Assembly (NCBI GenBank): GCA_930367215.1
Contig: OV884056.1
Location: 249,267,127 to 249,331,126, forward strand
Length of the DNA stretch: 64,000 bases
DNA from: Pollenia angustigena
Lineage: Eukaryota > Arthropoda > Insecta > Diptera > Polleniidae
Direction of reading: 5' to 3'
The notes below the pieces were generated by a model. It was not told the origin of the DNA, did no database searches, and was given only the letters and a program-made list of their open reading frames with translations. This document shows positions 32,315 through 44,009 of the stretch, piece by piece. The translations under genes and the position numbers were made by a program. Position 1 is the stretch's first letter; the number at the start of each line of letters is the position of its first letter.

Positions 32315-33447
32315 AATTGAATTTTTTATGGCTAGAATAAATTGACATTGCGCTTAAGTCTAGCCGCAATTGGCATCACTATCCCTGTAATTTCTTACCT
32401 TGTCAAAAGAGTTCTTGGTGTTGAAAAATCTTTACGTACATAATATAAAATTTATAACTGTGCATTTATGTATGTATGAATGCTTAAGGCATTGTTGTCA
32501 AACAATAGTAAATTTATTTAAGGAGTTCCATAATCAAACGAATTATTTTAATTTCTCTTGTTTTTTTTATTGAATTCAATTTTACATACATACTAAAATG
32601 TTTGGATATTTTGTTATAAATATAAAACAACCCCAATTTTTATAGTTATACCGTCATTTAATACCAAATAAACAAAAAATGGTTCAGTTTAAAATTAAAC
32701 ATTTCCTTAAGCCCTTATGACACTACATTTTTAATGCATTGTTTAAGTTTTAGTGAACAGTGCAAATATAAAGTATTAGAAAAATTTACCAAGTGCGAAG
32801 GGTTCAGCTGTTTTAAGATAAATGGCAAGCTTTCAAATATTTTACTAAAGTTATCGATACAAAATGAAGTTATGTCAAAAAAAATTTAAAATTGTTCAAC
32901 ATCAAATTGACATTTCAAGCTTGAAATATTAAAAGTGTTGCTGAATCTGCGGCTTATGGGCAAATTCAGCGATTTACCGCTTTTTTTAGGTTTCTCATAA
33001 ACAAAAAGTTGACAACATTTAATAAAATTAACAGAACAGGGATGGCTAAGTTGTTTCAATTGTACATTTTTGTTGATACTGTTTAAACTTAGATTTATAA
33101 TACCTTTTTGTGGTGTTTTTTAAGAACATAAATAAAATTAATTTCAACTAAAAAAATCTTTTAGAACAACTTTAAAAGGTTGTTGGTACAATTTTAAAAA
33201 TTCTCAACGCCATCCCTGAAACGAAACCATAAAAGAGAAAAAAAAACTAAAAAACTTTGTTTATATTTTTTATAGTTTGCTCTTTCTAACATTTACTGTT
33301 TTTCTTTCTATCAATTCTATATCAATTAATGAATTAAATATGTAGTGTCATAGGGGCTTTAGCGATTTTAAGCTATTATTCAAAAGTCATTGTAAGCAAG
33401 TAAAACACCTTACACCACTTACGATTATAATAAGTTTACATATATCA
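32315..33447. other. Gene-free AT-rich stretch
   Basis: Short frames only. No repeat family recognised. Confidence 0.5.
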
Positions 33448-33564
33448 TTAGCTCATTATTTGCTTGGCGCATATGCCAAAAATCGTAGTGGAAAAAAACG
33501 ACAATGAAGGATTACATGAAGTCTTCTGAAAATATTCCCGATAAAATTTTTTTGGTATTTTCAC

Positions 33565-34233
33565 TAGTGCTGGGAAACTATCGATAGACTATCGATAGTC
33601 TTAAAATATCGAAAGTATCGATAGGAAATATATCAATATCGATATTTTCATTATCTAAAATAAAGCTATGAAGACATCTAACAGCAGCTATACACACACA
33701 GGTTTTTGCCTCAAATTTTTACTTGCTATTATTAATTCGCGCTGAATTACAACAATGAATACAAACAACGAGAATGGCAAGTGGTATGGATTGTTTAGCA
33801 GAGCTTTTTACTGCTAATTAAAGGACTTTAAGTCGAAATTTTTACATGTTTATATAGGGACTGAAATGGCATATATTTTTATAATGTTGTAAAAAAAATG
33901 CAAATTCAAATGCAATTGCAGGCATAAGACAAAACAATGTAAGACCATTAGAAGATATGTCCGCTTGATTGATTACCTTTTTGGGTTTAGAATTTAGAAA
34001 ATGTTTTTAAGTTGCAATTGAATATCTTATTGTCCCTGTTACTTCGGTTCCTTCAGAAAGGTACTTCTAAAATAACGTGCGTATATACATACGTCTCATA
34101 CATTCGATAAAGTGATAAAAACAACGAACTGTGTAGCCTTATAAAAAAATAATTAAAGTTTTCCTGCACAAGTACAAACATTCAGTCGATAGTAATATCG
34201 ATAGTAGAAAATATCGGTAGTATCCCAGCACTA
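33565..34233. mobile_element. hAT-type MITE with TAGTGCTGGGA ends and TATCGATA repeats
   Basis: Perfect 8-bp duplication ATTTTCAC (33557-33564, 34234-34241). Perfect terminal repeat TAGTGCTGGGA. The empty site GTATTTTCACTACTGC is present at 22227-22242. Subterminal zones carry TATCGATA, ATCGATAGT and TATCGGTA repeats. 669 bp, non-coding. Confidence 0.95.
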
Positions 34234-34257
34234 ATTTTCACTACTGCTTCTGGCATA

Positions 34258-35030
34258 TGGGCAAATCCTGCGTGACGAACGCTACATTCGCACGCGTTTT
34301 CTGATTGAAATATAAACATTTTTTAGTCTTTCAAAAGGGATAGCTTCAACTTATATATAGTATTTAGTGACATTAATATGCACTTACGAATGGCACATAT
34401 CATAAATTCTTAGCAAGTATTTGTTGCGAAATAATTGATCACAAAGTTTTGTGAAGCACGCTACAAAAAGTGGAAGTAACTTCAAAGGTTGAAGTGCGTT
34501 TTACAAATTTTTAGCGAATTTGGCATGAGAAGGTATACAAAATCTTATTCGTAAAAGAAAGATGTCTATAAGAGAATTCTAAACGCACTTATTCGCAGCC
34601 AAAAGATGTTGTGATTTTTTTACAAAAGCCGTGAACCCTTTGTGACGCACGCTACAGTTTTTCCAGTAGTATTTTATTATTATATTTTATTTATTTTAAC
34701 AAAACAAATTATATTTTTATGAATTGCATTTCTCAAACTAATTTCGTAACTAATGAATATCAACTTTTTTTTTAACGAAATTAATATTTTGATACGTCTG
34801 CTGTAAGTGCTATTTTAAGAACAAAAATCACCTAAAATAATACTTAATTCACGTAAAACATTAAGAAATCAGCAGTGGAGTAGGATTTGGTAAAAATTAT
34901 TGCATTAATGATCATTGAAAAACATATTTTTTTATATTAAAATGAAATTATACATCTAGTCTTATATTCCATTTAAAAAAAAATCATTTGAAAAATTTTT
35001 GGTTGGTGGACTGTTTCTGGGATTCGCCCA
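34258..35030. mobile_element. TA-flanked element with TGGGCAAATCC ends, copy 1
   Basis: TA at 34256-34257 and 35031-35032. Ends TGGGCAAATCC and, inverted, TGGGCGAATCC. It matches 55718-58687 in inverse along about 770 bp (after removing insertions there). Non-coding; a Tc1/mariner-type target. Confidence 0.85.
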
Positions 35031-35172
35031 TATGTTTTAAAACAATTTAAATTTTTGTGAAAGTTCATTAACGACTTGAGAAGTAAATAGTGTTTTATTG
35101 AAATGAAATTATTGTTTTGTGCCGCTTTCGCCACATATCTAAATTTATTTCTGAAATGTTGCTTTTTGTGCT

Positions 35173-35185
35173 GCATACGTATACT

Positions 35186-35228
<43 letters not shown>

Positions 35229-36216
35229 GTATATTAGGGTGGCAGCTAAATTTCAACTTTGGATTTTCAACATCTCCCGGGCGGAATATTGTGCCTCATG
35301 GTCTAAAACTGATGTGGAAAAAATTTCAGCCAAATCGGATAACTTTTACCCCTGCCCCTTTGAGGTCAAAGTTCAAATGATAAAAAAAAAAAATTTTCAT
35401 ACAAGCCAAAAAATTTTTTTTCGATTTTTTTTTATCATTTGAACTTTGACCTCAAGGGGGCAGGGTAAAAGTTATCCGATTTGACTGAAATTTTTTCCAC
35501 ATCAGTTTTAGACCATGTGGCACAATATTCCGCCCGGGAGATGTTGAAAATCCAAAGTTGAAATTTAGCTGACACCCTAGTAATCATGCTCTCAAAATGC
35601 CAAAAACTGCATTTTCCCAGTTTTTTACCCCAATTTAGAACAAAAATGCGATGTCGAAAAATTTTTTTTAAAAAAAACTGCATTTTCCCAGTTTTTTACC
35701 CCAATTTAGAACAAAAATGCGATGTCGAAAAAAATTTTTTAAAAAAAATTTAAAAAACCTGGTATTAAGAGCAACAAAAAATCTTTAATGTGTGCTTATC
35801 AAAACTAAAAAAATTTTTTTTTTGAAAATTTTTTAGAGTAAGCCCCTTACAATCCTCAAATTTTTTTTCAGAGTCACTTTTGAAACTGAAAATCTTGTCC
35901 GATCGAAATGAAATTTTTTGTTGTTAATAAGCTTATAAAGCTTACTAATATTAAAAAAAAAAAAAATCGAAAAAAAAATTTTTTGCTTGTATGGAAATTT
36001 TTTTTTTTATCATTTGAACTTTGACCTCAAAAGGGCAGGGGTAAAAGTTATCCGATTTGGCTGAAATTTTTTCCACATCAGTTTTAGACCATGTGGCACA
36101 ATATTCCGCCCGGGAGACATCAATATTAATACAAAAAAATTGCGCCATACATTTAGCTGCACCCTAATGTATATATTTGTTCCCTTTACTCCTCTGGGGA
36201 GCATACGTATACTTAC
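35173..36216 (-). mobile_element. LINE 3' tail with 16-bp target duplication, itself interrupted
   Basis: GCATACGTATACTTAC at 35173-35188 is repeated at 36201-36216. Between them, on the minus strand, are ATGCTCCCCAGAGGAGTAAA and GGGAACAAATATATA, which match the LINE 3' end at 9555-9595, then a long TA-rich tail (35189-35226). The reference copy at 22390-22406 has a single TACGTATACTTAC. Only about 30 bp of LINE body remain. Confidence 0.8.
35235..36166. mobile_element. Element with TAGGGTG ends and internal inverted copies
   Basis: ATGTATAT on both sides (35227-35234, 36167-36174); this 8-bp duplication lies in a low-complexity TA tail. Ends TAGGGTGGCAGCTAAAT and, inverted, TAGGGTGCAGCTAAAT. 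A segment with CCCGGGCGGAATATTGTG and CGGATAACTTTTACCC occurs three times (35255, inverted at 35450 and again at 36030). Frames read across it are repeat artefacts. Confidence 0.8.
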
Positions 36217-36603
36217 TGCTTTGTATTGGGTTGCTGACATTTTATTTTGCTTTTGCTAATACTACTTTTTTTCTTGTGGCAATGCAGCAAAGCAAGAGCT
36301 AAATTTATTTTGTAGCTTTATGTATGAATAATTTGTAGAGCAAAACACTATTAAATAAAATTGAAAGTAGTTGATATGAAGCAAAATTAATGCTAAATAT
36401 CTCAGAAACCGTACCTTATTAAAATTTTTTTTAGAAATGGTCAGTAGGTCAAAACAATTATGAGCTAACAATATATCGTCATATGATTTAAAAAAAGGCC
36501 TAAGTTACATTGAACAAATATAAAAGGAGAAGCAAAATACTCTCCACATTAAAAAAAACCTAAATTTTTTTACAGAAAAAAATAGTTCATCTCTTATTAA
36601 AAC

Positions 36604-37270
36604 CAGTGTTCGATCATTGATTAGAGTTTGGCTCACACACCCAGGAACGATATCTATTATTTTAGTGTTTGTGTAGGCAGACACTACCCTTAATACCGTT
36701 CGTAACTATTCTCAAGAAAGAGCCGAACATTATGTAGTGTTCTGTTCTTCGTTAAAAAAAAACAATTGTAGTGGCTATAATAGAATATTATAAAACATTA
36801 TATTTTAATGTTTTATAATATTTCTTTTTTTACATTGATAAAGCATTGAACAGACAATAAATTTTAGCAACGAACACAACACAAATAGCTTGGTGTGTAT
36901 ATGTTTTGCTTGTGTAAAATTATTTTGCTAGCTTTTGGTTATTTTTCGTATGTGTATTTTGTTTTTGAAAAAACTTTTGGTTGTTTTTGTCAGCCAAAAG
37001 GGCGCTAAGCACAACTGAAACTAACGAACACTAATGAGCTGAACCGAACACAATGATGTTTGTGTTTTTTTTAAGCCCAAACGGAATTAAATGTTCTCAT
37101 CTTTTTGTTGAGTTGTATAAGAACAGTATTATTTTTGTGCTCGAAGATGACAAGCAGGGAAACGTAATTTTTTTTTAATGATTTTCTACACAAACACTAT
37201 TAGCGTTTGTGTTTTCCACAAATCTACCGTACACTAAAAAGCGGTATTTAATGTTTATTTACGAACAAAA
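36604..37270 (+). mobile_element. hAT-type MITE, CAGTGTTCG family, copy 2 (decayed)
   Basis: The left end CCAGTGTTCGATCATTG and right end TGTTTATTTACGAACA are degenerate relative to the other two copies. Internal blocks (ATACCGTTCGTAACTATT, GTGTTTTCCACAAATCTACC) match closely. No clear target duplication. Oldest of the three copies by appearance. Confidence 0.8.
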
Positions 37271-38181
37271 GAAAGGAAAACTTACTGTTGATAATCAAAA
37301 ATAAAAATACAAAATTTCATTTTTTGGTGTTTGTTTTTATCGAAGGGCGTTTTCACTAAGGCCTTTTAGAATTTTGTTGATAAGAACTTAATTTTTTACT
37401 GAAAAAGTGTAAAACATTAAAGAAACATGTATTTTGAAACGATGCATCATAACAATCCAAAAGTCGATTTTGAATTTTTTGTAACTTAGGTCTCTTTTGA
37501 ATTCATATGAAAATGTGTATGTAATAAATCAATATGTATATTGACTATCAATATTTATATTTATTATCAATATGTATATTTCTTATACATATTGATTTAT
37601 GTAAGTATTGTTTTGTTATAGAGGTCCTTCTTTATTTTGCAACGATGACTATGAAATTCTTCTGGATAACAAAAAATTAAAATTCATTGACTGAATTTTG
37701 TATTAAACTTGTCACCCATAAAATAAATGATGTCTAAACTTTTTGTTCAACTATAGTTGTGTAGGCAGAAATTTACTGTGTTTAGTTGGAAGCTTAAACT
37801 AAAATAAAGTTAAGTAAATGTTAAAAGTTTGATTTTGAAACATTTTGTTAAGGGATAAGTCAGGTGAAAAGAAAAAAGGTAAATTTTATTGCACAAAATT
37901 TAACAATTAAATTAAGTAGGATATTTGCAAAATGTCGAATGTTTAAGTCATGGGCTTATAAAAAATATAAAATGTATAGATTATTTGGATCAAAATCTTT
38001 ATTTCTGGATGTGGAGATGCCAACTGGAAATGGGTTTGAAAAATCTCAGAAATCGGCAATTTTTCAATAAGACCTGGGATCCCCGATTTTTTTAATATCC
38101 AAAAAATTTATCCCAAATAAAAAAAAATTGGATATGTATCTCCTTTAGTAGACACCCTCTTTCGACTGACATTGTAACTTA
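37271..38181. other. Gene-free AT-rich stretch
   Basis: TATGTATATT/ATCAATAT repeats near 37515-37605. The open frame 37864-38070 has no recognised domain. Confidence 0.5.
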
Positions 38182-38690
38182 AGGGCAAAATAAACCACAC
38201 AAATGGCTTGGCAAACATGTCAAAATTATAGGTTTGTACAAATATTTTGTGTTGTTAATTGGGGTCTTTGCTGTTTCGACAAGCATTTGAAGGAATGTTT
38301 GTAGAAATATAAAAACTTTTTAATATTTGGCAGACATTTTGGGTATTTGTCAAACTTTTTGTGGCGTCTATTGCTAAATGTATTCATTTCAGCGAAAACT
38401 TTGCAGAGTGAAGACGTTGAAAAAGAAGCACTTAGATAGTTTTAAAAAGTAAACTCAGTTTTAATTAGCAATATTGCTTGCCAAAAAACAGCTCGTTGTT
38501 TTAAACACTTTTTTACTTTAAATTATTTGCATTTATTTTATATTATTCTATGTTTAAAGCAAAAAGCAACAAAATTGCCGCAGCACTATCGGCTGCGGAG
38601 TACGGAGTATATTTGTGTTGTTTATTGGCAAACACCAAACGGAAGCAATGTATGTGTTTGACAAGCATTTTGTGTGGTTTATTATGGCCT
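38182..38690. mobile_element. MITE with AGGGCA ends and TTA duplication, copy 2
   Basis: TTA at 38179-38181 and 38691-38693. Starts AGGGCAAAATAAACCACACA and ends in the inverse AATAGTGTG-type sequence with ATGGCCT. It is inverted with respect to 31803-32311 and of identical length. Confidence 0.85.
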
Positions 38691-38693
38691 TTA

Positions 38694-39671
38694 GGTAAAG
38701 TCAGCAGAGTATAATTTGGCTAAGATTAACCTGTTTATGGTTATTGGTTAACCATAATATGGTCAAAATTGAACTTGATATAATCAAAATTAACGATATT
38801 ATGGCCAAAATTAACAATAGTATGCTCAAGATTAGCCATAGTACAGTCATATATTTCATACATTCTTTCAATGTGCTTTTAACATATAATGGGTTAATTA
38901 ACAATATTATTGTCACCGGCAATCATATTATTCATACTCAACGAGTTATCTTACTAACTAAGGCCGGGTTTTTGATATGTAGATAAACTTAGGTTAACGT
39001 AGTCTGAAACTCGGATTTTTCGGGCGAAATTTGATTTTGTTATTATATTATTATTAAAGACCAACATTTTAAGCAAAACTGAGCTGTTCCATCAAAATTT
39101 TGTATACAAGCTTGGTAACGGCGGGTAAGTTTTGTCTGCATTATATATCTTAAGCTTTTCTAAAGTCTTTGGGAAAAAGTTTCCTGATGATCTGGCCTAA
39201 GCAACCAGTGAAATGCGCAAAGGAACTAGCTTATCCTCCAACCATAAATTTAAATGGATTTATTAACAATAAAATTTGGAAATTTAGCTAATGAATAAAT
39301 TATATTAAAAACTATTTAATCTGAGATCTCAAAAACGCTGCGTTAAGGCATTTCGCTCTCGATTGCATAACGGAACTGGATCCAAGTAGGCTGCCCAATG
39401 GCTGGCTTCCTATAAAATCTTAATCTATTTTAAATCGTAGCACAGAAAACTATTTTTTTCCTAAAGTTTTGCATCATTTGCATTGGTGGAAGTTATAAAA
39501 ATAAATTATTTAATCCAAAAATTCAATTCATAATATTTTCTTGTGCTTTGAAATAAAAAAAATCATTCATTTTTTGAAAGCAACTCTAACAATGTTTCAC
39601 TATTGACCAACTTAAGCAGCCACTAATTTATTTCTTATTTTATTTATACTTCCAATAGTTATTGTTATAAT
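38694..39671. other. Gene-free stretch with repeated ACCATAATATGG words
   Basis: 38740-38850 repeats (A)ATATGGTCAAAATT-like words, resembling 28690-28805. 39163-39190 matches 10638-10670. No gene. Confidence 0.45.
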
Positions 39672-40139
39672 CAGAGCTGTGCACGTGCGAGAGTTGTTCG
39701 TGTTGCACATGATAAACTCGTTATGCTCTCGTGATTGTGACTTCTTTAAATATTTATTACGCATGTGGGAGTGAGCATGATTGCAACATGAAATTTGCTT
39801 AGGTGATCGTGGGAGAATAAAATTAATAAGCCACGTATGATTTCTTACACACTCGCGAAGACTATCCTAATTAAATTTTAATTAATTAAAATAAAAAAAG
39901 AGTAACTTTAATTAAATTTAAGATTCAAGTTTCGGTAAAAAGGCGCTTTTCTTAAGAAATTATTTCGTGACTGTGCGTGATTGTGAGAACTGCGAATTAA
40001 TTCATGAATGAGCGCGCGTATTAAGAAAAAAATTTTGTTTTGGGCCTGCCTGCTGTGATCGTAAGAATCAAAAATATCCCCATGCGTGAGTGTGCTTTCC
40101 GTGACCGTAAGTCAAAACCCACTCACGCACACAGCTCTA
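39672..40139. mobile_element. hAT-type MITE with CAGAGCTGTG ends
   Basis: Ends CAGAGCTGTGCACGTGCG and, inverted, TAGAGCTGTGTGCGTGAG. Flanks GTTATAAT and GTCTTAAT agree at 6 of 8 positions. The interior repeats GTGAYYGTG words (GTGATTGTGA, GTGATCGTGG, GTGACTGTGC, GTGACCGTAA). 468 bp, non-coding. Confidence 0.75.
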
Positions 40140-41190
40140 GTCTTAATAACCTAACGTTCTAAGTTCAAATTACGATTTCAAATTTGATTTTCGATTCAAA
40201 TGTCAAAAGGTAGCTGTGTTACGTTTAAAAAAATAACAATGAAAAATTCAAGTAACCAAAAACAAAATTAAATAAATTAAATGCAAGATTAAATTTAAAC
40301 AAAAAGTAAAACAAAAAAAAAAAAAAAAAAAATAATTGCCAAAACGCTTTAATATAAAAATAAGAAGAGCATCGTACACTTGACATTAAAATAAAGAGCA
40401 AACAAAACGCAACGAACCAAAAAATGAACAGATGTCTCCTTTTCAAGTCCAATTTTATTAGAATGTCTGCCACCAAAACACATAAAATTGACTTTATAAT
40501 TTTCAATTATAAAATAAATATCTGTAATACTTGCAAACATACTGAAAATAATATGAACGAAAATATTTTTTGTAACAAGTTCATGTATGATACGATACAT
40601 AAATTTAAAGTTGTATTGCTAAAAGTAAAAATATTTTAATATTAATAGACACTTTAAACCAGCATATTTGTGTTAAAAACTAATAAATTTATTTATAATT
40701 TTATAGTCAAAGCAACACTTTTAAAATACGAATAAAATTCAACAATTCATCTTAAATTGTTGCAAACCTGACTGACTGACTGATGGAATGTTGTTTGTTG
40801 ATATGATGATGTCAAAGTTGATAATTAATTTTCAGCAAGTTTTTATTGTCAATGTTCATTTTATAATTAAATTATTAAACTATTTAGATTTAATTAACAA
40901 ATATTGAATTTATAAAGTTTTGAAAAAACAAGTCAGATAGTGCTATTCGGCTGAACTAAATCTATGACACCCAATACTATTCGGTCATATAAAACGGCGG
41001 AGAATGGTAAAAGACAAATAAAAAATCGGGTTGGAATATATAATTTTTTTGTTTTTTCGACACTAAAAATTAAGATCCAGTAGGATCAAAATGTCCCACC
41101 TTTTTCTTTAAGTAAAAAGTGGTTCAACCGGAATGCATGATGTTAATTGTAAAGCAAAAAGTTTTAAGAGAATTATCTTAATATTTTTAA
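40140..41190. other. Gene-free stretch ending in a DINE 5' end
   Basis: A poly-A run at 40309-40331. Near 40930-41000, ACAAGTCAGATAGTGCTATTCGGCTGAACT... resembles a DINE 5' start without a matching 3' end. Confidence 0.45.
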
Positions 41191-41194
41191 TATT

Positions 41195-41850
41195 ATATTA
41201 TGTGTGAGACAAAATATCGGCCAATTGCTCGCCACCGTTTCGGTGGTATACCTCTATCCGATGGTCCATATTTTCAATGACTCTGAGACATAATTGAGGT
41301 TCAATGTCGTTGATGTGCCGAATTATCTCATCCTTTAGCTCTTGAACTGTTCTTGGCTTATTGACGTCCATTAAAATATCCCCAAAGAAAGAAGTTCAAC
41401 GTTGTTAAATCACATGATCTTGACGGCCAATTAACATCGCCACGACGTGAAATAACATGGCCATTGAATTTTCGCGCTGGCTGTGTGGCAACATCCGGTT
41501 GGAGCCACATATCGTCCATGTCCATATCCTCAATTTCTGGCCGCAAGATGTCAGTTTTCATCTCGTGATAGCGAAGACCATTCACGGTAACTGCTTGGCC
41601 ATCCTAATTTTTGAAGAAGTACCAAACATGCATGCACAAGTGCTTTCACATTTCCTACAGAACCGGTGTGCTGATATTCACCCAATTGTGCACACATGTG
41701 CACGATTATGCTGACCAAAAAATCACGAAGTTCATGAAATGCATTTTGATTTGAACGCCCATTTTTGTAAAAGGCTTCAACAATCTTACGCGCTGTTCCA
41801 TGGTGTACCTCTCCATGGTTGAATTAGTCCAACACCATACCAAAGAATTG
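41195..41850 (-). pseudogene. Mariner-like transposase with internal deletion
   Basis: Minus strand. The start ERYTMEQRVR, then after a shift KIVEAFYKNGRSNQNAFHEL, is the DUF4817-type N-terminal helix-turn-helix. A few residues later (TGSVG) the sequence jumps to VNGLRYHEMKTDILRPEIED, the later part of the catalytic domain. Next come MDDMWLQPDVATQPA (second-Asp region, normally WFQQDGATCHTA), VISRRGDVNWPSRSCDLTTL and FFLWGYF. After a shift comes VNKPRTVQELKDEIIRHIND. About one third of the protein, including the first Asp, is deleted. Three frame changes or substitutions leave it dead. Confidence 0.85.
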
Positions 41851-42059
41851 TCAAATTAAGTTGACATTAAGATGTGACTCACAATTAACATCGTGCATTA
41901 TGATAAGAACACGATTTAGATTAAACGTTTACATTTCTCTAAGAATCGTATCCCCTATCCAAATCAATAGCCAGGCAGTACCAAGTGACTTGAACCAAAG
42001 TTACATATTTCTGCTGTTTATCTTCCAAAGATATTTAAACATTAAATGAGAGGTTCCAC

Positions 42060-42640
42060 GCTAACTTTTTCAGTTCAGATCGCTTTTTAACAGATGTTAT
42101 TTAAGAATTGATAACCAATTAATTTGTTTGAAATTAAAAAAAAAAAAAATACTGTAATCAGTTTCCTAAAATACAGAAATTCATAGTGTCTTTGTATAGA
42201 AGGTACCATGCCCACTTTTCCAGTTGAGCCTACTTTTTGACAAATTTTGTGTATTGATAACCATGATATTTGTATCAAATTTGAAAACTGTTACCGTTGG
42301 CGTTCTCCTGATATACAGAAGATTATTTTGTCTTTGTATGGGAGGTGCTACGCCCACTTGGAGGTGATACGCCCACTTGTCTAATCCAGTCCACTTTTGA
42401 GCAGATATTGAACATTGATAACCAAGTTATTTGTTTCAAATTTTAAAACTTTTTCTATAACCGTTCTCCAGATATAAGGTAATTAATTTTATCTGTGTGT
42501 GGGAGGTGCCACGCCCATAGCCTATGTTAAGTGTGGGTGGTGCCACGCCCATAGCCTATGTTAAGTGCCAATAAATCAGAAAATAACTGTGAATATTTCA
42601 GGAAAATAGGTTCAATAGTTTCGGATTTTCAAAATCGCAC
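42060..42640. repeat. Tandem DINE-like internal units, about 150 bp
   Basis: GATAACCAATTAATTTG, GATAACCATGATATTTG and GATAACCAAGTTATTTG begin units at 42109, 42257 and 42418, each followed by GTTCTCC(T/A)GATATA. A GTGCCACGCCCATAGCCTAT unit of about 35 bp is duplicated at 42505-42570. The phrase resembles the internal DINE block at 3617-3655. Confidence 0.7.
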
Positions 42641-42644
42641 GACA

Positions 42645-42710
42645 GGTTGGGCCTTTGGCCAGGCGCAAGGTTTTTCTCCTACCGGCTTTGCTAACTTAAT
42701 CTTTTATTAT
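42645..42710. repeat. Isolated unit of the 82-bp satellite
   Basis: GGGCCTTTGGCCAGGCGCAA, TTTTTCTCC and CCGGCTTTGCTAACTTAA correspond to the unit in 28875-29325. A single degenerate copy. Confidence 0.7.
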
Positions 42711-42899
42711 TAGTAAAGAAAAAAGTCCCAAAGGAAAATTTGTCATTTTATTTGGGGTCATTTTTTCATTTCTTAATATTGAGGTAATTTTGCATTTGAC
42801 TTAAAATGCAAAAACACCTTAACGAAAAATATGCAATATATATTTTTATTTGACCATTTTATTTTTGGGGACTTCTTTCCCGGAGTTCCGCAGAAAAGC

Positions 42900-44000
42900 T
42901 CTCTTATTGTCACGTTGAGTCATAAGCTATATACATATATAAAATTGTAACGTTACTGACTGACTGACGCACTGATTCATCATTGCACAGCCTAAACGCC
43001 CAAGTCACTCCCCAAATCGATCCACTAAGACGGGATTTTTGGAAATTCGAATGTTTAGTGGGTAAAAAGGATAAAAACGGGAAAGTTCGAAAACTGCATA
43101 TCTCCAAAACTAAAAGAGATACAAAATAAAAATAATGCTTATCTTTGTTTCTTAGAAAAATAAGCGGACAGATGGGTGGTACTAATTCGGCTCCTTTATG
43201 TAGTAAACGGGTAAAACCTGAATTTTGGTACTTTTATGACACCCCATCTATCTTTTGAACCAATTAACATAAAAACAAAGTTTATACCACATTCGAAACT
43301 TATCAAAAAAAAAAATATGAATATGATATTGGTATTTTTTGAAATTCGAACATTTAAGGCGTAAAAATCGTAACTATTTTTGGTACTTTTTTATAAAATA
43401 TTTTTCTCCATTCATTGACACATTCGTACTTAACTATGGGCTCCCACTACAATACTAAAATTTTTGATACCTTAATGAGGGAAAAAATTGTATCAAAAAG
43501 GGGAAATACGGAAAATTTTATGTTTTTCTTAAGCTTTTTGGTTTTACAACTGGTATTTATTTTATTATCGTTGATATTGGACATTAAAATATAAGATTCA
43601 ACATGCAATGTCCTGAGTGGATAAAAATCTATGACGGAAATGTTTGGCACTTTTTTTGTTCTGGTACTTTTTGAATTTCCGTTAGTATTGGACCTAGAAA
43701 CATAAAAATCAAGATCCAATGTCCTGGATGGATAAGAATCTATTAGCGGGAACTTGTTGGTACTTTTTAATTTTTTGACTGGTATTGGACCTAAAAAGAT
43801 ACAATTAACCATGCAAGATCCTGAGTGAATGAGAATTTGTAAGAGGGCTTTTTGATACTTTGTGTTCGTTAACTGCTACTTTTTCAATTTCCGTATTTAT
43901 TGGATCTAGAAAGATAAATTAAACATGCAAGTTCCTAACTGAATGAGAATATGTACTGTAAGATGGATACTTTTTCCTTCTCTAACTGGTAATTTTTTTT
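42900..44000. repeat. Unclassified repeat with degenerate ~110-bp tandem units
   Basis: Opens with GTTACTGACTGACTGACGCA (42951), a start seen in unclassified insect repeats. From about 43540, units marked by CAATGTCCTGAGTGG, CAATGTCCTGGATGG, CAAGATCCTGAGTGA and CAAGTTCCTAACTGA (43606, 43716, 43813, 43926) repeat with TGGTACTTTTT spacers. The 121-codon minus-strand frame 43812-43447 is a product of this repetition. Confidence 0.6.
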
Positions 44001-44009
44001 AATTTAATA

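Larger units (their letters stand above)
33448..36468. mobile_element. TAGCTCATTATT element carrying three later insertions
   Basis: The ends TTAGCTCATTATTTGCTTGG and, inverted, TTAGCTCATAATTG match the reference copy 22117-22734. The host sequence can be followed through 33448-33564, 34242-34257, 35031-35188 and 36201-36468. The gaps are occupied by a hAT MITE, a TATGGGC element and a LINE tail, which is itself split by another element. Confidence 0.85.

Noticed and set aside
35117..36240. Several 60-87-codon frames sharing peptide segments on both strands
   Set aside because: The shared peptides come from inverted copies of one module within a TAGGGTG element.
43447..43812. 121-codon minus-strand frame
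   Set aside because: It lies in degenerate ~110-bp tandem repeats; the peptide repetition follows the DNA repeat.
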